Assembly: GCA_038320555.1 (NCBI GenBank)
Contig: JBBQEJ010000004.1
Span: 16,150-80,149 of the forward strand
Reading direction: 5' to 3'
Source: JALZOC01 sp038320555
GTDB taxonomy: Bacteria; Acidobacteriota; Vicinamibacteria; Vicinamibacterales; 2-12-FULL-66-21
Length of the DNA stretch: 64,000 bases
Position numbers and translations under genes: made by a program. Below the pieces are notes generated by a model. That model did not search any database, had not been told where the DNA came from, and saw only the letters and a program-made list of their open reading frames with translations. Positions within the stretch are counted from its first letter, which is position 1, and each line of letters opens with the position of its first letter. This document shows, one piece after another, positions 54,798 through 62,165 of the stretch.

Positions 54798-54895
54798 TAA
54801 ATCACCAGTCCCGAATCGCGAACCGCGAATTGGAAGCGTAAGACTCTGACGTCATTCCAAATGCTGCCAACTTTGGTTTGGATGGCGGGAAGGAG

Positions 54896-55684
54896 CTAAA
54901 CGAAGCCGAACGGACCCTTGCCGAGCCAAGCCCCTCCGTCGACGGTCAACACCTCGCCGGTGATGAAGCCGGCATGCTCTGAGACGAGGAACGCGACGGC
55001 GTTGGCGACATCTTCGGGTTTTCCCCACCGCTGCAGCGGGACCATGTCCGTGATCCGCTGCACAGCTTCGGGAGTCTTCCACAATTGCTTCGCGGCACCG
55101 GGCGACTCGATCGGGCCCGGGGCGACGGCATTCACGCGAATGTTGTAACGCGCCCACTCGACGGCGAGGGTCTGCGTCATTGACATCACGCCCGCCTTGG
55201 CAGCGGCCGAATGAATCGTGCCGGCACTTCCCGTCCACACGTAATTCGCAAGGATCGACACTATCGATCCGCCGCGGCGTCGCGCGATCATGTGCCGTCC
55301 TACCGCCCGCGAGCAGTAGAAGCTTCCATTCAGGACGATGCCGACGACGGCATTCCAGCCGTTCGGCGACAGATCCTCGGCACGGCAGATGAAGTTTCCG
55401 GCCGCGTTGTTGATGAGAATGTCGATGTGGCCGAAGTGCCGGACGACGCGGCCGACCATCTCATCGACCTGCTCGGGTTTTCTGACATCGATCTGGATGG
55501 CGAGCGGATCGAGGCCCGCGTGGCGAAGATCAGCGGTGCCCTGCTCGAGGTTCGCCGCGTTGCGGCTGCCGACCGCGAGGTCCGCGCCGAGCTCGCCGAG
55601 ACACTTCGCGATCGCAAGGCCGAGTCCCGTGGCGCCACCGGTGACGATCGCGACCTGACCCTTGAGCAGCGGCGTTGTGAACAT
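54896..55684 (-). CDS. SDR resembling 2,4-dienoyl-CoA / trans-2-enoyl-CoA reductase
   Basis: ATG 55684 is preferred over GTG 55687 because TAATCT ends 6 nt before it. The 262-residue protein has VAIVTGGATGLGLAIAK (TGxxxGLG), INNAAGNFICRAEDLS, and AAAKAGVMSMTQTLAVEWARYNIRVN. The canonical catalytic Tyr is missing (GSAGTIHSAAAKAG), as in dienoyl-CoA reductases, where NAAGNF and the Lys do the work. It would use NADPH in unsaturated fatty-acid breakdown. DMT and HD genes follow on the same strand. Confidence 0.85.
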   Translation of the reverse strand: MFTTPLLKGQVAIVTGGATGLGLAIAKCLGELGADLAVGSRNAANLEQGTADLRHAGLDPLAIQIDVRKPEQVDEMVGRVVRHFGHIDILINNAAGNFICRAEDLSPNGWNAVVGIVLNGSFYCSRAVGRHMIARRRGGSIVSILANYVWTGSAGTIHSAAAKAGVMSMTQTLAVEWARYNIRVNAVAPGPIESPGAAKQLWKTPEAVQRITDMVPLQRWGKPEDVANAVAFLVSEHAGFITGEVLTVDGGAWLGKGPFGFV

Positions 55685-55730
55685 CACGTCAGATTACCGG
55701 CCCTCGGGGTCGAGTGTCCACGACAGGTGC

Positions 55731-55736
55731 TAGAAT
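55731..55736 (+). promoter_or_regulatory. -10-like box TAGAAT, leaderless start of the selenoprotein candidate
   Basis: TAGAAT ends 7 nt before ATG 55744 and no Shine-Dalgarno is seen, so transcription probably begins at or beside the start codon. No -35 box is recognised. Confidence 0.5.
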
Positions 55737-55743
55737 TTCAAAG

Positions 55744-56304
55744 ATGAACTCAGTTCGTGCAGCGTGCATGTCGGCCGCGTTGGTCAGTGCCGCGCTTACA
55801 GGAGCGGGATGCGGAGCGGAACAGGCTCCGGCCGGGAATGCGCAGACGCTCCCGCAGACCGCCGCGGCATCCCCCGCCCAGGCGTCCGAAGTGCCGCTCA
55901 CGGCGGCCAGTCCATTCACGCCGCCACCCCCGGCCTATACCGGCGAGCTGCCTCCCTTTCCGACGAGTCCGTATCCGGCACCGCGGCCGCCAGAGGTCAT
56001 TCAGGCCGTGTACACGTTCGCGGCCAGGCACCCGGAAGTTCTCCACTACGTCCCTTGCTTCTGCGGCTGTCAGCAGATGGGCCACAGCGACAACGACGAC
56101 TGCTTCATCAAGAGTCGCGGGGTAAACGGACGGCCGGCGTGGGAGCCGCATGGCATGACTTGAGGCATCTGCCTCGACGTCGCGCGTGACGCGATGCAAA
56201 TGCACAGATCGGGGGCCAGCGTGGCGCAAATCCGATCCACGATTGAAGGAAAGTACCGCTCGCATTACGAAACGATGACGCCGACTTCGCCGGCGCCCAA
56301 ATAG
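55744..56304 (+). CDS. PCYCGC/CYCXC-family lipoprotein, probable selenoprotein with in-frame TGA at 56161
   Basis: ATG 55744 starts a lipoprotein-like leader (MNSVRAACMSAALVSAALTGAGC, Cys 23), a Pro/Ala-rich linker to about residue 80, and the family domain HPEVLHYVPCFCGCQQMGHSDNDDCFIK (Cys 105, 107, 109, 120). The frame meets TGA at codon 140 (HGMT-TGA-GICLDVARDAM) and goes on for 46 codons to TAG 56302: MQMHRSGASVAQIRSTIEGKY. Relatives I recall read HG-x-C-G-x-C-L-D-I-A...G-K-S-x-x-E-I-R, so the TGA replaces the first Cys of CGxC, giving U-G-I-C. The downstream sequence is conserved coding sequence, not random. Without Sec insertion the product would end at residue 139 before the redox motif. 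Role: extracytoplasmic thiol/selenol protein, partner unknown. Confidence 0.75.
56178..56196 (+). promoter_or_regulatory. Candidate bacterial SECIS hairpin after the in-frame TGA
   Basis: The 7-bp stem CGTCGCG / CGCGATG (one G-U pair) encloses loop CGTGA at 56185-56189. The stem begins 14 nt after TGA 56161-56163 and the loop G is 22 nt away, with GU in the apical loop, as required for SelB-recognised bSECIS elements. A competing 5-6 bp hairpin GAGGCA / TGCCTC starts directly at the TGA. Confidence 0.6.
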
Positions 56305-56352
56305 GAATTGGCGGCTGGCGACTGGCGGCTTGTTTTAATTGAATCTTTGCGG

Positions 56353-56372
56353 CTTCCGCTTTTAAGCGGAAG
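56353..56372. repeat. REP-like palindrome CTTCCGCTT-TT-AAGCGGAAG
   Basis: A 9-bp stem with a 2-nt loop, related to the palindrome at 2398-2417. It sits among GGCGGCTGGCGACTGGCGGC-type words (56311-56330 and 56384-56400) between the selenoprotein candidate and the hybrid kinase gene. Confidence 0.65.
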
Positions 56373-56468
56373 GATTAACCTCGCGGCTGGCGGCTAGCAG
56401 TTGGAGCCTCGCGCTGATGGCGACTTCAGCTCCCGAAGAGTCGCGAAGGCCCTTATAATCGGCCCATC

Positions 56469-58010
56469 GTGGCTGACGCTCCCCGGACGACGGCGGTTCC
56501 TCCTCCTGAAGCGTTCGCGAGATTGTTCGAGTCGGTGCACGAGGGTGTCTATATCGGCACGCTCTCCAGCATCGCGGCGCACACGCTGTCGGCAAACCCG
56601 TTCCTGAAACTGATGTTCGGCTACGCGGAAGAAACTCCGCAGGAGGACGTGCGGCCGTTCGAGCTCGAGCGGTTCGTCGATTCTCAGGCGCGGGATCTCT
56701 TCGTCCAGCGTCTCCAGCGTGACGGCGCAATCACCGACTATCTGCTGCGGCTGCGGCGCGCCGATCGCTCGGCGATGTGGGTGGAAGTCACGGCGCATGC
56801 CGAACCTTCCGGCGAAGGGATTCGCGTCGAGGCGCTGATGCGGGACGTCAGCGAGCGCAAGCGCCTCGAAGATCAAGCGCGCGATCTGTACCATCAGTTG
56901 TTGCAGGCGGAAAAGCTCGCCGCGCTCGGACAAACCATCTCAGGCGTCGCGCATGAGCTAAACAACCCGCTCGCGACGATCCTGACGTGGGCAGAACGTC
57001 TTGCGCAACGCCCTGTGGACGATCAGACACGACGGGGCCTGGAGACAATCCTCAGCGAGTCTGAACGCGCCGCGAAGATCGTCCGCAACCTCCTGACCTT
57101 TGCCCGCAAACGTCATACGACGCGCGCGATGGTCAACCTCAACCAGGTGGTGCGCGAAACACTGGCGCTCCGCTCATACGAGCAGCGCATCAGCAACATC
57201 AACATTCTCGAAGCGCTGGCGTCGGGTCTGCCTGAGGTGTTCTCGGATCCTCACCAGCTTCAGCAGGTGCTGCTCAACCTGATCATCAACGCCGAACAGG
57301 CGATGCTCGGGGCTCACGGGCGCGGCACGCTCATCGTGCGCACGTGGCATGATGCTGACCGGGATGCCGTCGTGCTCGAGGTCAACGACGACGGTCCGGG
57401 CGTGCCGGAGGATGTGCAGCCCCGTATTTTCGACCCTTTCTTTACGACGAAGGAAGTCGGCAAAGGCACCGGGCTCGGGCTGACCGTCGCCTATGCGATC
57501 GTGCAGGAGCATGGCGGCCGGATCAGTGTGAAGTCAGAGCCGGATCGAGGCGCGTCGTTTTACGTCGAGCTGCCGGTCGGCGCGGGTCCTCTCAAGCCGG
57601 TGCTTCCGCGGCCGCCTGAGCGCACGTCTTCCCCCGATACGGGCGTGGGCGCCGCCGTGCTGGTGGTCGAGGACGAAGTGGCGCTTGGCGCAGCGGTCGC
57701 CGAGGCGCTCGAAGACGCAGGATTCTCCGTTGACCGCGCGAGCGATGGCATTGAAGCGCTGGAGCGTCTGAAGGAGCGGCCGTACGATTTGATCGTCTGT
57801 GATTTGAAGATGCCGCGGCTCGATGGGACGGCGTTCTATCGGCAACTCGAAACAATGGATCCGGCCATGGCCCGGCGCGTCCTGTTCGTGACAGGGGACG
57901 TCGCGGGCACCGACGCGGAGCGGTTCCTCGAGGACACGGCCTGCCGCTGGCTCGCCAAGCCGTTTCGTTTGAAAGACCTGCTTCGAGTGTCGCGGGAGAT
58001 GCTGGAATAG
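56469..58010 (+). CDS. Hybrid sensor histidine kinase (PAS, DHp/ATPase, receiver)
   Basis: GTG 56469 is preceded by TATAAT ending 9 nt upstream. The 513-residue soluble protein has a PAS-like N-terminus (AFARLFESVHEGVYIGTLSS...RDVSERKRLEDQ), the H box GVAHELNNPLATILTWAERL, N box LLNLIINAEQAM, G boxes NDDGPGVPE and GTGLGLTVAYAIVQEHGG, and a C-terminal receiver (VLVVEDEVALGAAV, Asp in LIVCDLKMPRLDG, Lys in WLAKPFRLKDLL). Kinase of this type with an attached receiver often passes phosphate to a separate regulator; the NtrC-type gene at 59848 is a plausible, unproven partner. Confidence 0.95.
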   Translation: MADAPRTTAVPPPEAFARLFESVHEGVYIGTLSSIAAHTLSANPFLKLMFGYAEETPQEDVRPFELERFVDSQARDLFVQRLQRDGAITDYLLRLRRADRSAMWVEVTAHAEPSGEGIRVEALMRDVSERKRLEDQARDLYHQLLQAEKLAALGQTISGVAHELNNPLATILTWAERLAQRPVDDQTRRGLETILSESERAAKIVRNLLTFARKRHTTRAMVNLNQVVRETLALRSYEQRISNINILEALASGLPEVFSDPHQLQQVLLNLIINAEQAMLGAHGRGTLIVRTWHDADRDAVVLEVNDDGPGVPEDVQPRIFDPFFTTKEVGKGTGLGLTVAYAIVQEHGGRISVKSEPDRGASFYVELPVGAGPLKPVLPRPPERTSSPDTGVGAAVLVVEDEVALGAAVAEALEDAGFSVDRASDGIEALERLKERPYDLIVCDLKMPRLDGTAFYRQLETMDPAMARRVLFVTGDVAGTDAERFLEDTACRWLAKPFRLKDLLRVSREMLE

Positions 58011-58076
58011 GTCCAGGAGTGGACGGAGGGAACGGGGTTCACACCGCTAGCTCCGACCCCTCCTGACACTCACGAT

Positions 58077-58988
58077 TCAGCGAGCAGCCGCGACAGCAGC
58101 CGTACGCCGCGCCACGGTTGCACGGCGCCGGGACGCCGCGGGCTGCGTGTCCGCCTGCGGGGTTCGATACTGCAGCACGACGCCGGGCTGGTGCGGCATG
58201 TCGGCCTTTGCCATCCGCAGCCGGCGCATGGTGTGTTGAAACAACAGCACGGCCGGGCTGATCGCGTCCTGCGCCGGGCACTCCGCGCCAAGGGCTTTGC
58301 GCAACCGCTGAACGGCGCGCGCGTGCAGCTGCGAGACGCGCGACTCGTTGACGCCTATCTCCGCGCCAATCTGCTTCATCGTCGCCTCGCCGTAGTAATA
58401 GAGCCCGATCACTTTGCGTTCGCGCGGCGGCAGCGACGCTATCGCGGCGCGAATGCGATCGCGCACCTCCTGCTCCTCGTACGCCCTGTCGGGCGACCGC
58501 GGCTCGGATGGGACGAGCGCGGGCGGCAGCGAGGCGCCGTCGACGTTATCCCCCGCTGACAGCGGCGACGTCGATTCAATCGTGTTGATTCGAACGATGG
58601 TGCGGCCGAGACGCACCTCGTCGGATCCGACCCGGGCCGCGAGATCGGCAAGCGACGGTTCGGCCCCGAGCTCGCGTCGCAGCTCTTCGCGCGCGGCCTC
58701 GAGCTCGCGGCGCTGCCGGCGGACGCCGCGCGGCCACGCATCGCGGCGGAGCGCGTCGATCATCGCGCCGCGGACCCTGCGTTCGGCAAACGTCTCGAAC
58801 TTGATGCCGCGCCCTTCATCAAAACGGCACGCCGCGTCGATGAGGCCGATCATCCCGTCCTGCACCAGATCGCCCAGCTCGATTGAGTGCGGCATGGACG
58901 CGGCCACGCGCCGGGCCAGGGACTCCACGAATGGCAAGCCGGCGGCAATACGGTCACGGTGACGGGCGGCGAGGGGCTGGCGCTGCAT
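58077..58988 (-). CDS. Sigma-28 (FliA/WhiG-type) sigma factor with C-terminal extension
   Basis: ATG 58988 has GGAGGA upstream. Region 2 is plain (SIELGDLVQDGMIGLIDAACRFDEGRGIKFETFAERRVRGAMIDALRRDAWPRGVRR), region 3 (EPSLADLAARVG) and region 4 (LPPRERKVIGLYYYGEATMKQIGAEIGVNESRVSQLHARAVQRLRKAL). After region 4 there are about 75 further residues, ending RRRATVARRTAAVAAAR, absent from FliA. No flagellar gene is in the window. It may serve motility genes elsewhere or a partner-switching regulon; the extension may be regulatory. Confidence 0.85.
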   Translation of the reverse strand: MQRQPLAARHRDRIAAGLPFVESLARRVAASMPHSIELGDLVQDGMIGLIDAACRFDEGRGIKFETFAERRVRGAMIDALRRDAWPRGVRRQRRELEAAREELRRELGAEPSLADLAARVGSDEVRLGRTIVRINTIESTSPLSAGDNVDGASLPPALVPSEPRSPDRAYEEQEVRDRIRAAIASLPPRERKVIGLYYYGEATMKQIGAEIGVNESRVSQLHARAVQRLRKALGAECPAQDAISPAVLLFQHTMRRLRMAKADMPHQPGVVLQYRTPQADTQPAASRRRATVARRTAAVAAAR

Positions 58989-59213
58989 GAATCGTTTCCT
59001 CCAGAGGTTCCGTTGACTCGATGGCCGCACCGATTTCGCGGCCGGGCCACCCCAAGCGCAACAGGAGTACCAATGGAATAACGATCAAAAAGCGAAGCGC
59101 TCGCCCGTTCGGTCAGAGTGGGCCAGTTCTTGATTTTTCAACAGCTTATGAGAGTGTTGCCGTGTGAAGGGGTGTGAAATTGCCTTGTTACTGCGTGCCT
59201 TGATAGTCAATAT

Positions 59214-59245
59214 GTTGACATCATGGCTCTTGGTAGTCAAATATT
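59214..59245 (+). promoter_or_regulatory. Possible promoter with repeated TAGTCAA words
   Basis: TTGACATCATGGCTCTTGG has a -35-like TTGACA, and 17 nt later CAAATA could serve as -10. TAGTCAA occurs twice (about 59204 and 59235). The surrounding 59031-59250 region holds no gene; which gene it drives is unclear. Confidence 0.3.
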
Positions 59246-59250
59246 TGGCG

Positions 59251-59487
59251 CTAGGTAGGCTTCGATCGGTTCCGAATTTCCTTGGCGGTGGCCATGGCAT
59301 CGAGGACGCTGGCCACCACCTGCGACGCGCGGGCGCGGGTGTTCTCCTCGGTCACTTTCGCTTCGAGGAGCTCGGCATTCGCCAGAATGATCCCAAGCTG
59401 GTTGTTGAGGCGATGAAACAGGAGGCCGAGGTCCGGCGGTTCGTCCACAGACGTCCTCGCACTTCTCGGATCGGTGGCCGCGCTCAT
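59251..59487 (-). CDS. Stand-alone DHp-like (histidine-kinase dimerisation) small protein
   Basis: The 78-residue protein has one clear feature: LLFHRLNNQLGIILANAELLEAKV, an H-x-L-N-N-x-L-G-I-I-L-A-N-A-E-L-L H-box helix as in histidine-kinase DHp domains, and a second helix (RARASQVVASVLDAMATAKEIR). No ATPase domain follows. Its ATG overlaps the HTH gene stop as ATGA, so the two are coupled. It may be a phosphotransfer or kinase-inhibiting protein; the His could accept phosphate. It is possibly linked to the NtrC-type regulator next door. Confidence 0.6.
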   Translation of the reverse strand: MSAATDPRSARTSVDEPPDLGLLFHRLNNQLGIILANAELLEAKVTEENTRARASQVVASVLDAMATAKEIRNRSKPT

Positions 59488-59684
59488 GACATTTCTTTGC
59501 CCGTCATCTGGTGGGTCCGCCCAGGCTCGCGCCAGAGCGTATCGACAAAGATGCGCACCGAACCTCCGGCAGTGCGGACGTACTCAACCTTGCTGCTGGC
59601 GATCCAGTTGTAGATGGTGCGCCGGCTGACGCCAACCAGCTCACACGCCTTCATGATCGAAATCGTCTTGCGGTCAGTCATCAT
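59484..59684 (-). CDS. Excisionase-family (MerR-like HTH) DNA-binding protein
   Basis: The 66-residue protein reads TISIMKACELVGVSRRTIYNWIASSKVEYVRTAGGSVRIFVDTLWRE, the winged helix of the excisionase/MerR type (helix ACELVGVSRRTIYNWI, wing GGSVRIF). No integrase is near, so it is more likely a small regulator than a phage excisionase. It precedes the DHp-like gene, which shares four bases with it. The promoter lies between it and the divergent NtrC gene at 59848. Confidence 0.7.
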   Translation of the reverse strand: MMTDRKTISIMKACELVGVSRRTIYNWIASSKVEYVRTAGGSVRIFVDTLWREPGRTHQMTGKEMS

Positions 59685-59847
59685 GCTCGTTCACAGCAGG
59701 CCCGGATTCCCGGTGCCCAATGGGGTTACCGCACTCCGTGTTCGTTGAGAGTTATCGGAACACGCGGGGCCTCGCTATAGGCCCGGCTGTACTCGCGAAT
59801 TGACCCGCCTTGCCGGGGGTGTCAAAATACCGCCCACTCCCAACTAA

Positions 59848-61251
59848 ATGTCTGAAGGCCAGAAACATCTGCTGATCGTCGACGACGAGCATGCGTTGCG
59901 CGAGGCGATTGCGGAGCGATTGTCCGACCATGGCTTTCTCGTCGAGCAGGCGGCCAGCGGTGAACAGGCGCTCCAGCGGCTCGCCGATTTCGCCTTCGAC
60001 ATTCTGATCACCGACCTCCGCCTGCCGGGTATCGACGGCGGAAAAGTGATCGATGCGGCGCTCGAACGCTACCCGGAAATCATCGCGATCGTGATCACGG
60101 GGTACGGCACCGTGAAGGATGCCGTCGAAGCCATCAAGCAGGGAGCGGCGGACTTCATCACGAAGCCGTTTCAGTTCGACGCGCTGCTGCACGTGTTGCG
60201 ATCGGCGCTCGAACAGCGCCGGCTCAAATCGGAAAACGCGTACCTCCGTTCGCAGCTCGAGGATCGGTATCGCATCGACGGCCTCGTGGGCAACAGCCGG
60301 GTGATGCGTGATCTCTTCCAGCTGCTTGAAACCGTCGCGGCGACGACGAGCACCGTTCTCATCACGGGAGAGACCGGCACGGGGAAGGAACTTGCGGCGC
60401 GCGCGATCCATCACAACAGCCCGCGCCGCGCGAATCGATTCGTCGCCATCAACTGCAGCGCGATTCCGGAAACGCTGCTGGAGGCGGAGCTCTTCGGCCA
60501 CGTCCGCGGGGCATTCACGGGAGCCGTGGGCACCCGCCAGGGGCGTCTCGAGCAGGCTCACAAGGGCACGTTGTTTCTCGACGAGATCGGCACGATGAGC
60601 CCCGCGCTTCAGGCCAAGCTGTTGCGCGTGCTCCAGGAACGCGAGTTCGAGCGCGTCGGCGATTCGCATACGATCAAGATTGACGTCCGCGTGATTGCGG
60701 CCACCCACTCCGATCTCACGAAGATGGTGGCCGACGGATCGTTCCGCGAAGATCTGTTTTACCGCTTGAACGTCATCCCTGTGCAGTTGCCGCCGCTGCG
60801 CGATCGGCGCGAGGATATTCCACTGCTCGTGCAGCACTTTCTCCAGAAGCTGGCGGGGGAGGCGGGCCGCGGCGCCGTCACGATCTCCCAGGACGCCCTG
60901 CGGCGGTTGATGGCGTACCAATGGCCAGGCAACATCCGGCAGCTCGAAAACGCCTGTGAGCGCGCGCTCGCCTTCAGCCAGGGGCGATCGCAGATCGACG
61001 TGCCCGATCTCACCCCCGACATCCAGAATCAGGCGGCGCCGGCTGACTCCTCGGACGTCTGGTTTCCAGACGACGGGCTGGATTTTGAACGCTACATCGA
61101 GGCGGTGGAGCTCTCGCTGATTCGCCGGTCGCTGGAGCGCACTCAGGGCAACAAGCGGCAAGCCGCCAAGCTGCTCCATTTGAAGCGCACGACGCTCATC
61201 GAGAAACTCAAGCGCCTGGAGCCGCACGTCGCGCCGTCAAAGCTGGCATAA
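59848..61251 (+). CDS. NtrC-family sigma-54-dependent response regulator
   Basis: The 467-residue protein has a receiver (LLIVDDEHALREAI, Asp 56 in LITDLRLPGIDG, Lys in ITKPFQFDALL), an AAA+ domain with Walker A GETGTGKELAARA, the sigma-54 contact GAFTGA, Walker B GTLFLDEIGTM and R finger region FREDLFYRLNVIPVQLPPLRDRREDIP, and a Fis-type HTH at the end (GNKRQAAKLLHLKRTTLIEKLKRL). Phosphorylated, it would drive sigma-54 promoters. The DHp-like gene and hybrid kinase lie nearby. The gene downstream follows with an 11-bp gap. Confidence 0.95.
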   Translation: MSEGQKHLLIVDDEHALREAIAERLSDHGFLVEQAASGEQALQRLADFAFDILITDLRLPGIDGGKVIDAALERYPEIIAIVITGYGTVKDAVEAIKQGAADFITKPFQFDALLHVLRSALEQRRLKSENAYLRSQLEDRYRIDGLVGNSRVMRDLFQLLETVAATTSTVLITGETGTGKELAARAIHHNSPRRANRFVAINCSAIPETLLEAELFGHVRGAFTGAVGTRQGRLEQAHKGTLFLDEIGTMSPALQAKLLRVLQEREFERVGDSHTIKIDVRVIAATHSDLTKMVADGSFREDLFYRLNVIPVQLPPLRDRREDIPLLVQHFLQKLAGEAGRGAVTISQDALRRLMAYQWPGNIRQLENACERALAFSQGRSQIDVPDLTPDIQNQAAPADSSDVWFPDDGLDFERYIEAVELSLIRRSLERTQGNKRQAAKLLHLKRTTLIEKLKRLEPHVAPSKLA

Positions 61252-61262
61252 TCGGCGAAGCC

Positions 61263-62165
61263 ATGCCTCCCCGGCACCACTACTGGACGATCATGCTCGA
61301 AGGCAAGCCCACCGCGTTTCGCGCGCACACGGAGGAAGAGCTCGTGCCGACACTGCGGCAGCTGCAGGTCAGGCATCCCGATGCGGTGATGAAGTGGTTC
61401 GCGCGCGGCCGGTTGTGGGCGTCACAGGACGAGGAACGCGCCGACGCCCTGGCGAAGCGTCGGCCGGCTGGTCCGCCCGCCGGTGAGCGGCGTCCGCGCG
61501 ACTGGCGTCCGGGCGGCGAGCACAAGGATCCTCGCGATCGCTTCAAGGTCTCGCGCGACGAGAAACGGCGGCGTTTTGCGCAAAACCTGCGGCGCGATCG
61601 ACCAGCGCCACCCGAAGGAACAACACCGCCCGTCCGCCCTGGCGGTCCGCCGCAGTTCGACCGTCCCCCCCGTCCGGATCGTCCGCCCCGTCCGGATCGC
61701 CCGGATCGTCCGCCAGGAGCGGGCGGTGGTCCGCGACCGAATCGTCCAGGGGGATTCGCCCGCGGGCCCCGGACTGATCGTCCACCTCGATTCGATCGTC
61801 CTCACGCCGATCGCGGGGGGAAGCCGACCTGGAGGCGCGATGAAAACCGCGACCGCAACGAGCGCCCATGGACACGCGATCGTCCGGGTCCGCCGCCGTT
61901 CGCCAAGCCCCCCAGTGACCGGCGTCCTCCCTCTGGCGAGAGGCCTGTCGGCGGACATCGTCCACCCACCGGCCGGCCGGTACATCGCGGAGGCGCAGGA
62001 CGTCCACCGAGTGGCGCCGGACGGCCGCCTGGCGGTACCGGACGTCCACCGGGTGGCGCCGGGCGTCCGCCAGGTGGCGGCGGGCGATTCGGCCCGCGTC
62101 CGCAAAACGGCCGGAAGCCAGGCGGGGGCGGAGGAAGGAAAGGCGGAGGGGGCAGGGGCCGATGA
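61263..62165 (+). CDS. Arg/Pro/Gly-rich disordered protein with a conserved N-terminus
   Basis: The first 75 residues look folded (HYWTIMLEGKPTAFRAHTEEELVPTLRQLQVRHPDAVMKWFARGRLW). The remainder is low-complexity: blocks of RPPRPDRP, GGxGRPPGG, RGG and RDENRDRNERP, ending GGRKGGGGRGR, with a strongly basic charge. RGG/RPP repeats like this in bacteria bind RNA or form phase-separated assemblies, but that is inference. CATAAT ends 10 nt before ATG 61263. Its ATGA overlap couples it to the Dabb gene. No known family is named. Confidence 0.7.
   Translation: MPPRHHYWTIMLEGKPTAFRAHTEEELVPTLRQLQVRHPDAVMKWFARGRLWASQDEERADALAKRRPAGPPAGERRPRDWRPGGEHKDPRDRFKVSRDEKRRRFAQNLRRDRPAPPEGTTPPVRPGGPPQFDRPPRPDRPPRPDRPDRPPGAGGGPRPNRPGGFARGPRTDRPPRFDRPHADRGGKPTWRRDENRDRNERPWTRDRPGPPPFAKPPSDRRPPSGERPVGGHRPPTGRPVHRGGAGRPPSGAGRPPGGTGRPPGGAGRPPGGGGRFGPRPQNGRKPGGGGGRKGGGGRGR

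Noticed and set aside
55744..56304. Reassigned genetic code (TGA as a sense codon) as explanation of the read-through
   Set aside because: Many intact genes in the window end at TGA, for example 36150 and 52999 neighbours and the 34976-34978 stop, so TGA is normally a stop.
59484..59684. Phage excisionase indicating a prophage or integrated element
   Set aside because: No integrase, attachment-site duplication or phage genes are present; the HTH family is also common in stand-alone regulators.
59752..61227. 491-codon minus-strand frame opposite the NtrC gene
   Set aside because: Antisense shadow of an unmistakable sigma-54 activator.
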